A stretch of 64,000 nucleotides of DNA from an uncultured Croceitalea sp. GTDB lineage: Bacteria > Bacteroidota > Bacteroidia > Flavobacteriales > Flavobacteriaceae. The DNA lies in contig CANLXH010000002.1 in the NCBI GenBank assembly GCA_947495075.1, positions 806,001 through 870,000 on the forward strand, written 5' to 3'. The translations under genes were made by a program, and so were the position numbers. Positions 33,183 to 42,664 of this stretch are shown here, piece after piece (position 1 is the first letter of the stretch; each line of letters opens with the position of its first letter). The notes beneath the pieces are model-generated. The model worked only from the letters and a program-made list of their open reading frames with translations, did no database searches and was not told the origin of the DNA.

Positions 33183-33659
33183 ATGTTTTTAAAGGAGTTT
33201 GAAATTCGTTGGAGCGATATTGATGCTAATCGCCATTTGGCTAATTCTGCCTATATTAATTATACTGCACATACTAGAATGTCATATTTAGAGCAGCTGG
33301 GTTTTAATCAGAAAACGATGGCAAAATACAGGATTGGACCTGTAGTTTTCTACGAGCATATGTATTATTTCAAAGAGGTATTTATTGGCAAACCAATACA
33401 GGTTTCTTCAGAATTAAAAGGAATGAGCCAAGACGGGATGTTCTTTGAGTTTCATCATGATTTTTATGATACAGAAGGTAAAAACTTTGCCCATTCTGAA
33501 ATGATGGGTGCTTGGATAGATTTAAAGGAAAGAAGATTAACCTCTTTACCAGAAGAATTTATGAAAGCTGTAAGTAAGATTGAACGTGCTGAAGGATTTA
33601 AATTTTTAACCAAAGAAGACACCCGAAAGTTTAAGAGAGTTCCTAAGAACTTGGGCTAA
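33183..33659 (+). CDS. Acyl-CoA thioesterase (hotdog fold)
   Basis: 158 residues with the 4-hydroxybenzoyl-CoA thioesterase/YbgC-type pattern. The opening R-W-S-D-I-D-A-N-R-H-L contains the catalytic Asp, and N-S-A-Y-I-N-Y the following helix. The E-F-H-H-D-F strand and the G-A-W-I-D-L strand complete the fold. It probably hydrolyses acyl-CoA thioesters in the cytoplasm. Divergent from nitronate monooxygenase. Confidence 0.88.
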   Translation: MFLKEFEIRWSDIDANRHLANSAYINYTAHTRMSYLEQLGFNQKTMAKYRIGPVVFYEHMYYFKEVFIGKPIQVSSELKGMSQDGMFFEFHHDFYDTEGKNFAHSEMMGAWIDLKERRLTSLPEEFMKAVSKIERAEGFKFLTKEDTRKFKRVPKNLG

Positions 33660-33670
33660 TACTCAAGTTT

Positions 33671-34564
33671 TTAAGACTTTGCCTTAACTTTTTTGCTCGC
33701 CAGATAGACCCCCAATAATACCAAACCGGCAGCGCCAACCTTTACTATAGTAAGCGTATCTTTTCCTGTAAGTAAAGCAAATAAAATTCCAAACAAAGGC
33801 TGCACATAAATAAAGGCACCAATAGTAGATGCTTTTAACTCTGTCATTGCAAAGATGTTAAACAAATAGGTGCAGAATGTAGTACCAATAATTACAAAGG
33901 CAATAACGCCATAAGCCCATAAGGGCATGGTAGCCCATTGTACCTCCATAGCCTCTGAAAATGTAATGGGAAAATTTATAATTAGTGCGATAGTAAAAAG
34001 CCATTTCATCAAGGTAAAAGGATGGTATTTTTCTACCAGTTTTTTAGCAACGACTAGATAAGCTCCATAAGCAGTTGCATTTAAAATAAATAAGCTATTC
34101 CCTAAAGGTATATTGGGAGCATCTTGCCTTATCTCTGCTCCAAAAAGAACTAGTGCTATGGCTCCAATAAAGCCTAAAGCAATCCCTAAACCTTTATTTA
34201 TGGTAATACGTTCTTTTAAGAAAAATGCAGAAAGTGCAACTACAATTATAGGGCTAATAGTAACTAAAACAGCGCTGTTTATTGGAGTGGATAACTCTAA
34301 CCCCTTAAAAAAAGAGAGCATGTTTATAACCATTCCTAAGAGTGCTGCTAACACCAAACGTCCCCAATCTTGTTTTTCAATTTTTTGCTTTGGTCCTAAA
34401 AAAGAGATTGCCCAAAATAAAATAGTGGCGCCAGTTACCCTTAAAAATATAAACCCAAATGGTTTAACATAGGTGGGCATAACACCTTTTGCAATGGTGT
34501 GGTTAATGCCGTAAATAGTAGTTGCGCCAATGGCTGCTAGTAGCGCTAGCGTGCGTTTACTCAT
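33671..34564 (-). CDS. EamA/DMT family transporter
   Basis: 297 residues with ten predicted membrane helices in two EamA halves, each containing a conserved Pro/Gly pattern (P-I-I-V-V-A-L-S-A-F-F-L-K-E-R; Y-V-Q-P-L-F-G-I-L-F-A-L). Family knowledge: exporter of metabolites or drugs; the substrate is not predictable. The start is coupled to the ArsC-like stop (TAATG). Confidence 0.92.
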   Translation of the reverse strand: MSKRTLALLAAIGATTIYGINHTIAKGVMPTYVKPFGFIFLRVTGATILFWAISFLGPKQKIEKQDWGRLVLAALLGMVINMLSFFKGLELSTPINSAVLVTISPIIVVALSAFFLKERITINKGLGIALGFIGAIALVLFGAEIRQDAPNIPLGNSLFILNATAYGAYLVVAKKLVEKYHPFTLMKWLFTIALIINFPITFSEAMEVQWATMPLWAYGVIAFVIIGTTFCTYLFNIFAMTELKASTIGAFIYVQPLFGILFALLTGKDTLTIVKVGAAGLVLLGVYLASKKVKAKS

Positions 34565-34914
34565 TAATGTAATGCTTCTTTTGCACCTGCCACTTGTTTT
34601 TTGGCATTACCAATAAAGATTTGGTTGTCGACTACTACGACAGGACGTTTAAGAAAAGTATAGTGCTCTAGAATAAGGTTTTTGTAATCTTCTTCATCTA
34701 GTTTTTCATTATTTAATCCTCGCTGGCGAAAAAGCATTGCTCTACGGCTAAATAAATCTTCATAGCTATCTGTTAAAGCCCTCATCTCGTCTAATTCCTC
34801 TGGAGTAACTCCTTTAGATTTAATTTCACGAAGTTCTATTCCATCAAGTGGTTCTAACTCTTTTAATATTTTCTGACAAGTTTTACAGGTTTCTAGGTGA
34901 AATATTTTTTTCAT
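34564..34914 (-). CDS. ArsC/Spx-like thioredoxin-fold protein
   Basis: 116 residues of the ArsC/YffB group. The N-terminal C-K-T-C-Q-K motif (Cys10 and Cys13 roughly) and the L-K-R-P-V-V-V-V-D segment fit the family. It could be a small arsenate reductase or a non-enzymatic relative. No ArsR, ArsB or other arsenic gene is near, so the arsenate role is doubtful. Coupled by TAATG to the EamA transporter gene. Confidence 0.85.
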   Translation of the reverse strand: MKKIFHLETCKTCQKILKELEPLDGIELREIKSKGVTPEELDEMRALTDSYEDLFSRRAMLFRQRGLNNEKLDEEDYKNLILEHYTFLKRPVVVVDNQIFIGNAKKQVAGAKEALH

Positions 34915-35183
34915 TTATAATGACTTAAAATTCTTATGCAAAGAAACCCAATTCTATTAAATTGAACTACTCTTTAGTCTTATCTTAAGTACAAGTTTTT
35001 TCAAAAAAAAAGTTTGCCCGTGTTGAAAAACAAACGTTAAGAGGAAAGAATCTTAAATTAAGATACCAAAGTTTTACTAATAACGCTGAAAAATCTAGTA
35101 GGTGATAGTAAGAAAGGAAAACTTGGCTAGGAGTTTATAAATAATCATTAAGTTCTAATTATAAAATTGTCTAAAAGATTACG

Positions 35184-35936
35184 CTACTCCTCTTTTAATC
35201 GGTAATTCTTTTTAAGAAAAGAATTGACCTCATTGTAGGGAATTACTAATTCTATTAGCCCATCTGCATAGGAAGCTACCTCGTATGGATTGTATATTAG
35301 TTGAATTCCTTCTTTGGTAAAACCTAGATTCTCTGGCAAGTGGAAAACATTATCAGAGAACATAAAACCGGTAGCATTAATAGGGCCTTTTTTTGGGATT
35401 TCTTTTTCTGCTCTAAATTTTGTTTCGACAAAAGCGATGAAGCCTTCCAAATCACTAAATAACTCGTAGTTTTCTACTTCTATATTTCTTTGTTTGTCAA
35501 AATTTAGAAAAGTAGAAGTTCCATTTCCATGTGCTCCACCAGTATACGTATATATGTTTAGTAAAATTGACAATATGGTAGGGCTTTCATAATATACTTT
35601 TCCTTCTACTTGTGCTTCCCAACCAATAACTTCATCATTAAATTCTCTCTGAAAATCTTGAAAACTTTCGGTAAAAGATCGCATGGCCTCATCTATTGTA
35701 TTTGTATCAATACTATCTTCAAACTTTAGTGTATAAATAATTTCTTCATTTATCGCAGTATTAATAGTTTCAGCGATTCGCGTTTCATCTAATGCTTTAG
35801 GGATAACAATTGTTATTTCTGGACAGGTATTACAAGTTTTGTTTTTTAGCTCAATGTTTTTAAAAGTAAGCTTTGATTCGGTCTCACAACCAAATAGAAA
35901 TATTGCAATAAGCAAGTAAGCAAAGGAGTTTTTCAT
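35184..35936 (-). CDS. DUF3298/DUF4163 lipoprotein
   Basis: 250 residues from the ATG at 35936, which begins M-K-N-S-F-A-Y-L-L-I-A-I-F-L-F-G-C, a lipoprotein signal with F-G-C. The frame to 35957 would lie against the promoter at 35955. The body has the DUF4163 region (E-V-E-G-K-V-Y-Y-E-S-P-T-I-L-S-I) and the DUF3298 C-terminus (G-L-I-E-L-V-I-P-Y-N-E-V). Family members resemble peptidoglycan-binding or envelope proteins; function unknown. A CxxC-like pair (C-N-T-C) near residue 36 is unusual. Confidence 0.85.
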   Translation of the reverse strand: MKNSFAYLLIAIFLFGCETESKLTFKNIELKNKTCNTCPEITIVIPKALDETRIAETINTAINEEIIYTLKFEDSIDTNTIDEAMRSFTESFQDFQREFNDEVIGWEAQVEGKVYYESPTILSILLNIYTYTGGAHGNGTSTFLNFDKQRNIEVENYELFSDLEGFIAFVETKFRAEKEIPKKGPINATGFMFSDNVFHLPENLGFTKEGIQLIYNPYEVASYADGLIELVIPYNEVNSFLKKNYRLKEE

Positions 35937-35954
35937 TAGGGCATAATTAAGAGA

Positions 35955-35962
35955 CAAAAATA
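35955..35962 (-). promoter_or_regulatory. -7 promoter element TATTTTTG for the DUF3298 gene
   Basis: Exact TAnnTTTG on the minus strand, 18 bp before the ATG at 35936. It supports that start over the one at 35957. Confidence 0.55.
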
Positions 35963-36037
35963 AGGACTAGTATCCAGTTATAGATTCATTGATTACTCAA
36001 AAACTTAACAATACCTTTATAACTATAATTTGATAAC

Positions 36038-37192
36038 ATGGGGAAGAAAGATTTAAAATTTAATAGTAAAACAATACATGGAGGTCAGGAGCCAGATGCA
36101 GGATATGGAGCTGTAATACCTCCAATTTATCAAACTTCTACTTATGCCCAAAGTACTCCGGGGGGTCATAAAGGCTATGCATATTCTAGAAGTGCAAACC
36201 CAACTAGAACAGCGCTAGAAAATTCTATAGCAAGTATTGAGAATGGTTCATACGGATTAGCTTTTGCTAGTGGAATAGCTGCAATTGATGCTGTAATTAA
36301 ACTTTTAAACCCTGGTGATGAGGTTATTTCTACAAACGATTTATATGGTGGCAGTTATCGTATTTTTAGATGCATTTTTGAAAAATATGGCATTACATTT
36401 CATTTTATAGAAATGCAAAATATTGCTAAGATTAAAGAAAATATAAATAGCAATACAAAGCTAATTTGGGTAGAGACACCAACTAATCCGATGATGAATG
36501 TTATCGATATTAAAGCTGTTTCAATGCTTGCTAAAAAGCATAATATTTTGCTAGCTGTGGATAACACTTTTGCTACTCCGTATTTACAAAGACCTTTAGA
36601 GTTAGGTGCAGATATTGTGATGCACTCAGCTACTAAATATTTAGGAGGACATAGTGATGTTGTTGTTGGTGCTTTAGTGGTAAAAGATAAACACTTAGCT
36701 GACCAGTTATATTTTATCCAAAACGCTAGTGGTGCTGTGTGTGGTCCTATGGATAGTTTTTTAACGCTCCGCGGGATTAAAACATTGCACGTTCGCATGC
36801 AACGTCACTGTGAAAATGGGAAAGCAATAGCTGAGTATTTGGCAAACCACCCTAAAATTGACATGGTGTATTGGCCTGGTTTTGAAACTCATCCAAACCA
36901 TGATGTAGCAAAAAACCAAATGGACGATTTTGGTGGGATGATTTCTTTTGTGCCTAACGGGAGTAGTTATAAAGAGGCAATTAAAATTGTGGAAAAACTC
37001 AAGATTTTTACACTTGCAGAATCTCTTGGTGGTGTAGAAAGTCTGGTTGGTCATCCAGCTAGTATGACTCATGCAAGTATACCTAAAGAAAATCGAAAAA
37101 AAATAGGAGTTGTAGACGCTTTAATTAGACTTAGTGTTGGTATTGAAGATGTATCTGATTTGATTGCCGATTTAGAACAAGCTATAGGATAA
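36038..37192 (+). CDS. Cystathionine gamma-synthase/lyase family PLP enzyme
   Basis: 384 residues, full length for the Cys/Met metabolism PLP family. The PLP Lys is Lys200 in H-S-A-T-K-Y-L-G-G-H-S-D, with Asp175 in A-V-D-N-T-F-A-T-P. The N-terminal Y-S-R-S-x-N-P-T motif is intact. It would act in transsulfuration (cystathionine synthesis or cleavage) or directly on acyl-homoserine; sequence alone does not decide. No met cluster surrounds it. Confidence 0.9.
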   Translation: MGKKDLKFNSKTIHGGQEPDAGYGAVIPPIYQTSTYAQSTPGGHKGYAYSRSANPTRTALENSIASIENGSYGLAFASGIAAIDAVIKLLNPGDEVISTNDLYGGSYRIFRCIFEKYGITFHFIEMQNIAKIKENINSNTKLIWVETPTNPMMNVIDIKAVSMLAKKHNILLAVDNTFATPYLQRPLELGADIVMHSATKYLGGHSDVVVGALVVKDKHLADQLYFIQNASGAVCGPMDSFLTLRGIKTLHVRMQRHCENGKAIAEYLANHPKIDMVYWPGFETHPNHDVAKNQMDDFGGMISFVPNGSSYKEAIKIVEKLKIFTLAESLGGVESLVGHPASMTHASIPKENRKKIGVVDALIRLSVGIEDVSDLIADLEQAIG

Positions 37193-37245
37193 ATCTTTTT
37201 TTGAAATATTTTCAAAAACATCCTATCTAAATTATACAAATAGCA

Positions 37246-37253
37246 TAATTTTG
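37246..37253 (+). promoter_or_regulatory. -7 promoter element TAATTTTG for gdhA
   Basis: Exact TAnnTTTG, 70 bp before the ATG. The leader would be about 65 nt, longer than for other genes here. Confidence 0.5.
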
Positions 37254-37323
37254 CCGTTAGATTTTTAATTCAATAAAATAGACCCTTTTAAGTGTTAAGA
37301 GGTTAACAAATTATCAATCCTTT

Positions 37324-38667
37324 ATGGAAGCAAAAATTAAAGCATTTATGGACGAGGTGATTACCAGAAATGGTCATGAGCCTGAGTTTATTCAAGCTGT
37401 GCAGGAAGTTGCAGAAACTGTAATTCCATACATAGCTAAGCATGAAATTTATAATGGAAAAAATATCCTTTTAAGAATGGTGGAGCCAGAAAGGCTTTTA
37501 TCATTTAGAGTTGCTTGGGTAGATGATAATGGAGAAATTCATGTGAACCGTGGTTATAGAATTCAAATGAATTCTGCTATAGGTCCTTATAAAGGAGGGC
37601 TTCGTTTTCACCCAACGGTAAATGCAAGTGTTTTAAAATTCTTAGCTTTTGAGCAGGTCTTTAAAAATAGTTTAACAACGCTGCCTATGGGTGGCGGTAA
37701 AGGAGGTTCAGATTTTGACCCAAAAGGTAAATCTGATGATGAGGTGATGCGCTTTTGCCATGCCTTTATGCTAGAATTAAATAGACATATTGGTCCTAAT
37801 ACAGATGTTCCTGCTGGTGATATTGGTGTTGGTGCAAGAGAAATTGGTTTCCTATTTGGAATGTATAAGAAAATTAGAAATGAATTTACTGGAGTACTTA
37901 CAGGTAAAGGCCGTTCTTGGGGAGGGTCTTTAATTCGTCCAGAAGCTACTGGTTATGGTACCGTGTACTTTGCAGATAGTATGCTTAAAACTAAAGGAGA
38001 TTCTTTTAAGGGTAAAAATGTAGTTATTTCTGGTTCTGGAAATGTTGCACAATATGCAGCCGAAAAAGTATTGCAATTAGGAGGAAAGGTGTTAACACTT
38101 TCAGATTCTGGAGGGTATATCCATGATAAGGATGGAATAGATATGGAAAAATTAGCTTTCGTGATGGATTTAAAGAATAACCGCCGTGGAAGAATTTCAG
38201 AATACGCAGATAAATACACATCAGCAGAGTTCCATAAAGGGAAAACTCCTTGGGAAGTTACCTGTGATATTGCCCTACCATGTGCTACCCAAAACGAACT
38301 GGATGGAGATGATGCCAAAAATCTAATTAAAAATGGTTGTATGGCAGTGGCCGAAGGTGCAAATATGCCTTCTACACCAGAAGCTATTCACGAATTTCAT
38401 GAATCTAGAATACTTTTTGCTCCTGGAAAAGCTTCAAACGCTGGTGGTGTTGCTACTTCTGGTCTAGAAATGTCTCAAAACTCTCTCCGTATTAGTTGGT
38501 CTAGAGAAGAAGTGGATCAAAGACTTAAAGATATCATGGAGGACATTCACAATTCTTGTGTAGAGTTTGGCAAGGAAGAGAATGGCTATTGTAATTATGT
38601 GAAAGGTGCAAATATTGCTGGTTTCGTAAAAGTTGCAGACGCTATGCTTGCGCAAGGGGTTATATAA
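37324..38667 (+). CDS. gdhA: NADP-specific glutamate dehydrogenase
   Basis: 447 residues, the length of hexameric NADP-dependent enzymes. The substrate-binding motif P-Y-K-G-G-L-R-F-H-P, the catalytic Lys region P-M-G-G-G-K-G-G-S-D-F and the nucleotide-binding G-S-G-N-V-A are intact. It assimilates ammonia into glutamate from 2-oxoglutarate. It has its own promoter and a strong terminator, so it is monocistronic. Confidence 0.95.
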   Translation: MEAKIKAFMDEVITRNGHEPEFIQAVQEVAETVIPYIAKHEIYNGKNILLRMVEPERLLSFRVAWVDDNGEIHVNRGYRIQMNSAIGPYKGGLRFHPTVNASVLKFLAFEQVFKNSLTTLPMGGGKGGSDFDPKGKSDDEVMRFCHAFMLELNRHIGPNTDVPAGDIGVGAREIGFLFGMYKKIRNEFTGVLTGKGRSWGGSLIRPEATGYGTVYFADSMLKTKGDSFKGKNVVISGSGNVAQYAAEKVLQLGGKVLTLSDSGGYIHDKDGIDMEKLAFVMDLKNNRRGRISEYADKYTSAEFHKGKTPWEVTCDIALPCATQNELDGDDAKNLIKNGCMAVAEGANMPSTPEAIHEFHESRILFAPGKASNAGGVATSGLEMSQNSLRISWSREEVDQRLKDIMEDIHNSCVEFGKEENGYCNYVKGANIAGFVKVADAMLAQGVI

Positions 38668-38688
38668 AAAGCCTTAGTTTAAAAATAT

Positions 38689-38724
38689 AAAATGCGAAGT
38701 AGCTTTTAGTGCTTCGCATTTTTT
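38689..38724 (+). terminator. Strong intrinsic terminator of gdhA
   Basis: AAATGCGAAG (38690-38699), 12-nt loop, CTTCGCATTT (38712-38721) and T-run, 22 bp after the stop. Confidence 0.92.
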
Positions 38725-38756
38725 GTACCTTTAATTGTACTTTTTAATCCTTGACC

Positions 38757-39062
38757 ATGCAAAGTGTATTAGTTGTTTTTGCCTTTTTAACTTTACATTC
38801 GTTAATGGGGCAAAAACCATCAAAATCTATATTCAACTATAAGTCTTACCCAAAATTTAAGATAGATTCTTTAAGCGATAGCTATAAAGATTCATACTTT
38901 TTAGATAAACTACAGAGTTTAAAAAATGACGAAATATCCTTGCTAAAGCGTAATAACACGATGCCAATTTTTAAACCAAATCATGAGTCATCAATGCCAA
39001 TTTATGATGTAGACTCTACAAATACGTATTTTTTACGAGTTTACCCTTCAGCCAAAAACTGA
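38757..39062 (+). CDS. Small exported protein of unknown function
   Basis: 101 residues from the ATG at 38757; a TTG two codons upstream is less likely. Signal peptide M-Q-S-V-L-V-V-F-A-F-L-T-L-H-S-L-M-G-Q, then a polar, Ser/Lys-rich mature part of about 80 residues. I do not recognise a domain. recO follows 18 bp after the stop, so they may be co-transcribed. Confidence 0.65.
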   Translation: MQSVLVVFAFLTLHSLMGQKPSKSIFNYKSYPKFKIDSLSDSYKDSYFLDKLQSLKNDEISLLKRNNTMPIFKPNHESSMPIYDVDSTNTYFLRVYPSAKN

Positions 39063-39080
39063 AACCTTTCACTAAATTTT

Positions 39081-39800
39081 ATGCAAGTAACTACCAAAGC
39101 CATTGTTCTTACTTCATTAAAATATGGTGATACAAGTCTTATCGTTAAAGTTTTTACCCAAGCAGACGGCTTAAAATCTTATCTGCTTAAAGGAGTGCTC
39201 GCTTCAAAAAAAGGGAAGTTAAAAGCCGCATATTTTCAACCTTTAACGCAATTAGAATTAACAGCTAACCATAAGAACAAAGGCACTTTAGAAACAATTA
39301 GAGAAGTCAAGATTATAAATCCCTATAAAACTTTACATACAAACATTGTAAAAAATAGTTTAGTACTTTTTTTGGCAGAGATGTTGAGTAATAGCATTCA
39401 GGAAGAACAACAGGACGAAAGCCTTTACAACTATTTGGAGTATGGTTTAAATTGGCTTGATTTTAATGAAAAAATTGCAAATTTCCATCTACTTTTTTTA
39501 ATGAACCTGACTAAGTTTTTAGGGTTCTACCCTGAAGAATCAGAAGGTGTAAATGCCTATTTTGATTTACAAGAAGGGCAGTTTGTATCAAGCCCAACTT
39601 TAAACCCTTTAATTGAAAATGAAAACGTAACACACTTCAAAAAACTTTTGGGCATAAATTTTGATGCATTAAAAGGAATAAAAATCGCTAAGGGCAATCG
39701 CGAGCCACTTTTAAAATCTGTAATTCTCTATTTTGAATTACATTTGCACGGCTTTAGAAAACCCAAGTCTTTGGCCGTTTTAAATGCAGTTTTCGACTAA
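39081..39800 (+). CDS. recO: DNA repair protein RecO
   Basis: 239 residues with the RecO layout: N-terminal OB fold (T-K-A-I-V-L-T-S-L-K-Y-G-D-T-S-L-I-V-K-V-F-T), then an all-helical domain. No Cys4 zinc motif is present, as in many Bacteroidota RecO. It helps RecA load on single-stranded DNA in the RecF pathway. The TonB receptor starts 1 bp after its stop. Confidence 0.92.
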   Translation: MQVTTKAIVLTSLKYGDTSLIVKVFTQADGLKSYLLKGVLASKKGKLKAAYFQPLTQLELTANHKNKGTLETIREVKIINPYKTLHTNIVKNSLVLFLAEMLSNSIQEEQQDESLYNYLEYGLNWLDFNEKIANFHLLFLMNLTKFLGFYPEESEGVNAYFDLQEGQFVSSPTLNPLIENENVTHFKKLLGINFDALKGIKIAKGNREPLLKSVILYFELHLHGFRKPKSLAVLNAVFD

Positions 39801-39801
39801 T

Positions 39802-42216
39802 ATGCGCAATGTAGTTCTTAGTTTATTTCTACTCTTTATTTCTATAGCAGCAAAGGGACAGCAAGTAATTGTTTTGGATGCTAATTCTGGAAATACAATA
39901 GTTAATGTTGCCGTATTTAATCAAGACAAGTCTAAAACAGCAGTTACAGATTTTGACGGAAAATGCGACCTTTCCATATTTGAGAAAAATGAACGAATAA
40001 CCTTTAAACATATAAGCTACGAAGCTTTTAAAACTTCCCGAGCCCAAATAGTAAAAAGAGGTAATAACGTTTATTTAAATCTTAAAGCAGAACAATTAGA
40101 TGAGGTGGTCATGTCTGTTTCTAAATGGGAACAGCAGCGTAAAGATGTACCGCAAAAAATAGTATCTATAGATGCCAGAAGTATTGCTTTCACCAATCCG
40201 CAAACATCTGCGGATCTTTTACAGAATAGTGGAAAAGTCTTTGTGCAAAAAAGTCAATTAGGCGGTGGTAGTCCTTTAATTAGAGGTTTTGCTACTAATA
40301 GGCTATTACTTTCTGTAGATGGTGTGCGTATGAACAATGCTATTTTTAGAGGGGGAAATGTCCAAAATGTGATTTCTATAGACCCCTTTACTATAAAGAA
40401 TACCGAAGTTATTTTTGGTCCAGGTTCTGTTATTTATGGAAGTGATGCTATAGGTGGAGTAATGAATTTCTTCACGCAGGACCCTAGATTTTCGTATACA
40501 GATAGCCTCACTTTTTCAGGTAAAGTAGACTACCGTTTTGCATCGGCAAATTTAGAAAATACGGTTCATGTAGATTTTAATATAGGACATCAAACATGGG
40601 CAAGTTATACCAGTTTTACCTACAATAGTTTTGATGATTTAAGAATGGGAGAACACGGTCCGGATTCTTACTTGCGGAATAACTTTGTAGTTCGGGAAAA
40701 TGGGCAAGACGTGTTAATGGCAAATTCTAACCCTAAAAGACAAGTTGAAACTGGTTACAATCAAATTAATTTCCTACAAAAATTTAGATATAAGCCCAAT
40801 AAAAATTGGAACTACGATTTAGGTTTGTATTATTCAGAAACTTCAGACTATTCAAGATATGACCGGTTAATTAGACCTAATAATGATGGTGAAGGGCTTC
40901 GCTCTGCCGAATGGTTTTATGGCCCTCAAAAATGGTTTATGGCTAATTTTCAAGCCACTCAAAAAGGGAAAAATAGGTTTTATGACCGGTTAAAAATTAC
41001 TACTGCTTATCAATTTTTTGAAGAAAGTAGAAATAGTAGAAATTTTCAAGACCTTATCCGCAACACAACAACCGAGCAAGTAGATGCACTTTCTTTAAAT
41101 CTTGATTTTGAAAATAAAAAGATTGGAAACCTACGGTTGTACTACGGCGCAGAATATATTTTTAATAAGATAGGTTCTATTGGGCAAAACCTAAATATTG
41201 AAACCAATGCAATTTCTGGAGCAGTTTCTAGGCATCCAGATGGGTCTACATGGCAAACTTTAGCAGGGTATATAAATGGAGAATATCAAATTAAACCAAA
41301 CCTTACCATATTATCAGGATTAAGATATAGTCAAGTCTACGCTAGCGCAGATTTTGACACAACTTTTTTTCCTTTCCCTTTTGAGGAGGCAGATGTTAGC
41401 TCTGGAGCCCTTACAGGAAGTTTGGGGGTTAGTTGGTTTCCTAAGGCAGATTTGCAAATAACACTAAACGGTTCTACAGGATTTAGGGCGCCTAATATAG
41501 ATGATATTGGAAAAGTATTTGATTCTGAACCTGGCTCTGTGGTAGTTCCAAATCCAGATTTGGTTTCGGAATATGCATATAATGGAGAACTAGGAATACG
41601 TAAAAACTTCAATGATAAAGTAGTTTTGAAAGGAGCTACTTTTTATACCTATTTGGTAGATGCTTTGGTGCGTAGAGATTTTGAGTTTAATGGACAGTCT
41701 GAAATTGAATTCAATGGCGAACTAAGCAATGTACAGGCCATACAGAATGCAGCCAAAGCCTATGTATATGGTTTTGAGTTTGGGATAGAAGCTTTTATGA
41801 ATGAGAATTGGTCTTTTTTAGGGAACCTAACTTTAACAGAAGGTGTAGAGGAAGATGATGATGGTACAGATTCTGCAGCACGCCATGTTGCACCAACTTT
41901 TGCAGATGCCCATATAGTTTGGAAAAACCAAAAATGGAAAGCAGATTTTTTTGTGAATTACAATGGAGAAATCCCTTTTGAAGATTTAGCGATTTCTGAA
42001 CGTAACAAGCCTTTTATTTATGCACAAGATGAAAATGGGAATCCTTTTTCACCTTCTTGGTATACGCTAAACTTTCGTTCGCAATATCAAATTTCCAATG
42101 CTTTAAAGGCTACATTAAGTTTGGAGAACATAACTAACCAAAGATATCGTACCTACTCTTCTGGTATAGTTGCTCCTGGTGCAAATTTGATTTTAGGATT
42201 GGGGTATAAATTTTAA
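39802..42216 (+). CDS. TonB-dependent receptor, heme/hemoglobin-receptor type
   Basis: 804 residues from the ATG at 39802, giving signal peptide M-R-N-V-V-L-S-L-F-L-L-F-I-S-I-A-A-K-G-Q. A carboxypeptidase-regulatory-like domain comes first (about 20-100), then plug and beta-barrel. The plug segment G-G-S-P-L-I-R-G-F-A-T-N-R-L-L-L-S-V-D-G and the final beta strand ending K-F fit TonB-dependent receptors. The plug style resembles hemoglobin/heme receptors, but no heme-handling gene is near, so the ligand is an inference. Directly follows recO. Confidence 0.88.
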   Translation: MRNVVLSLFLLFISIAAKGQQVIVLDANSGNTIVNVAVFNQDKSKTAVTDFDGKCDLSIFEKNERITFKHISYEAFKTSRAQIVKRGNNVYLNLKAEQLDEVVMSVSKWEQQRKDVPQKIVSIDARSIAFTNPQTSADLLQNSGKVFVQKSQLGGGSPLIRGFATNRLLLSVDGVRMNNAIFRGGNVQNVISIDPFTIKNTEVIFGPGSVIYGSDAIGGVMNFFTQDPRFSYTDSLTFSGKVDYRFASANLENTVHVDFNIGHQTWASYTSFTYNSFDDLRMGEHGPDSYLRNNFVVRENGQDVLMANSNPKRQVETGYNQINFLQKFRYKPNKNWNYDLGLYYSETSDYSRYDRLIRPNNDGEGLRSAEWFYGPQKWFMANFQATQKGKNRFYDRLKITTAYQFFEESRNSRNFQDLIRNTTTEQVDALSLNLDFENKKIGNLRLYYGAEYIFNKIGSIGQNLNIETNAISGAVSRHPDGSTWQTLAGYINGEYQIKPNLTILSGLRYSQVYASADFDTTFFPFPFEEADVSSGALTGSLGVSWFPKADLQITLNGSTGFRAPNIDDIGKVFDSEPGSVVVPNPDLVSEYAYNGELGIRKNFNDKVVLKGATFYTYLVDALVRRDFEFNGQSEIEFNGELSNVQAIQNAAKAYVYGFEFGIEAFMNENWSFLGNLTLTEGVEEDDDGTDSAARHVAPTFADAHIVWKNQKWKADFFVNYNGEIPFEDLAISERNKPFIYAQDENGNPFSPSWYTLNFRSQYQISNALKATLSLENITNQRYRTYSSGIVAPGANLILGLGYKF

Positions 42217-42220
42217 AAAC

Positions 42221-42252
42221 AAAAACCCCAACCAATAAAGGCCAGGGTTTTT
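42221..42252 (+). terminator. Intrinsic terminator of the TonB-receptor gene
   Basis: AAAAACCC, 16-nt loop with a small inner CC/GG pair, GGGTTTTT. It lies between convergent genes. Confidence 0.75.
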
Positions 42253-42274
42253 AAATGATTTGGAACAAAAGTGT

Positions 42275-42664
42275 TTAGTGGTCGTCTGTAGCTTCCTCTA
42301 CTTCTTTTGCTGCTTTATTAGCGGCGTCTTTTACTTCATCACCAGCTTTGTTCATTGCGTCTTTAGCGTCAGCGCCCATTTTTTCAGCACCTTCTTTAAG
42401 GTTTTCACCTGCTTTTTTAATACTATCCATAGCTTTTTCAGCACCTTCTTTCATTTCTTCACCTGCTTCTTTCATCTCATCACCTACCTCTTTAGCAGCA
42501 TCTTTTAAATCTTCGCCTGCTTCTTTAATGTTATCGCCAGCTTCTTCTAATGCACTTTCTGTTGCCTCAGCGGCGTCTTCAGCTTTCTTCTCTGCTTCTT
42601 TACAAGAAGTCAAAACAGAAGCTGTCATTGATAGTGCCAATACGGCTAAAAATACTTTTTTCAT
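42275..42664 (-). CDS. LEA-like amphipathic repeat lipoprotein
   Basis: 129 residues. The signal ends L-T-S-C (Cys21), a lipobox. After it comes almost pure Lys/Glu/Ala/Asp/Gly, built from 11-residue-like units of the type K-E-A-G-E-x-M/L-K-E/D-G/A-A. These form amphipathic helices like group 3 LEA or apolipoprotein-type proteins. Such repeats are associated with desiccation, freeze or membrane stress in other systems; the role here is inferred. Ends D-D-H. Confidence 0.8.
   Translation of the reverse strand: MKKVFLAVLALSMTASVLTSCKEAEKKAEDAAEATESALEEAGDNIKEAGEDLKDAAKEVGDEMKEAGEEMKEGAEKAMDSIKKAGENLKEGAEKMGADAKDAMNKAGDEVKDAANKAAKEVEEATDDH

Noticed and set aside
34564-34914. Part of an arsenic resistance locus
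   Set aside because: Only an ArsC/Spx-like fold is present; no ArsR, ArsB/Acr3 or ArsM is near.
34915-35183. Possible small gene or RNA between the ArsC-like and DUF3298 genes
   Set aside because: No ORF with a believable start, no terminator-like hairpin and no TAnnTTTG at a useful position were found.
37953-38318. Minus-strand ORF inside gdhA
   Set aside because: Shadow frame of a highly conserved gene; no independent signal.
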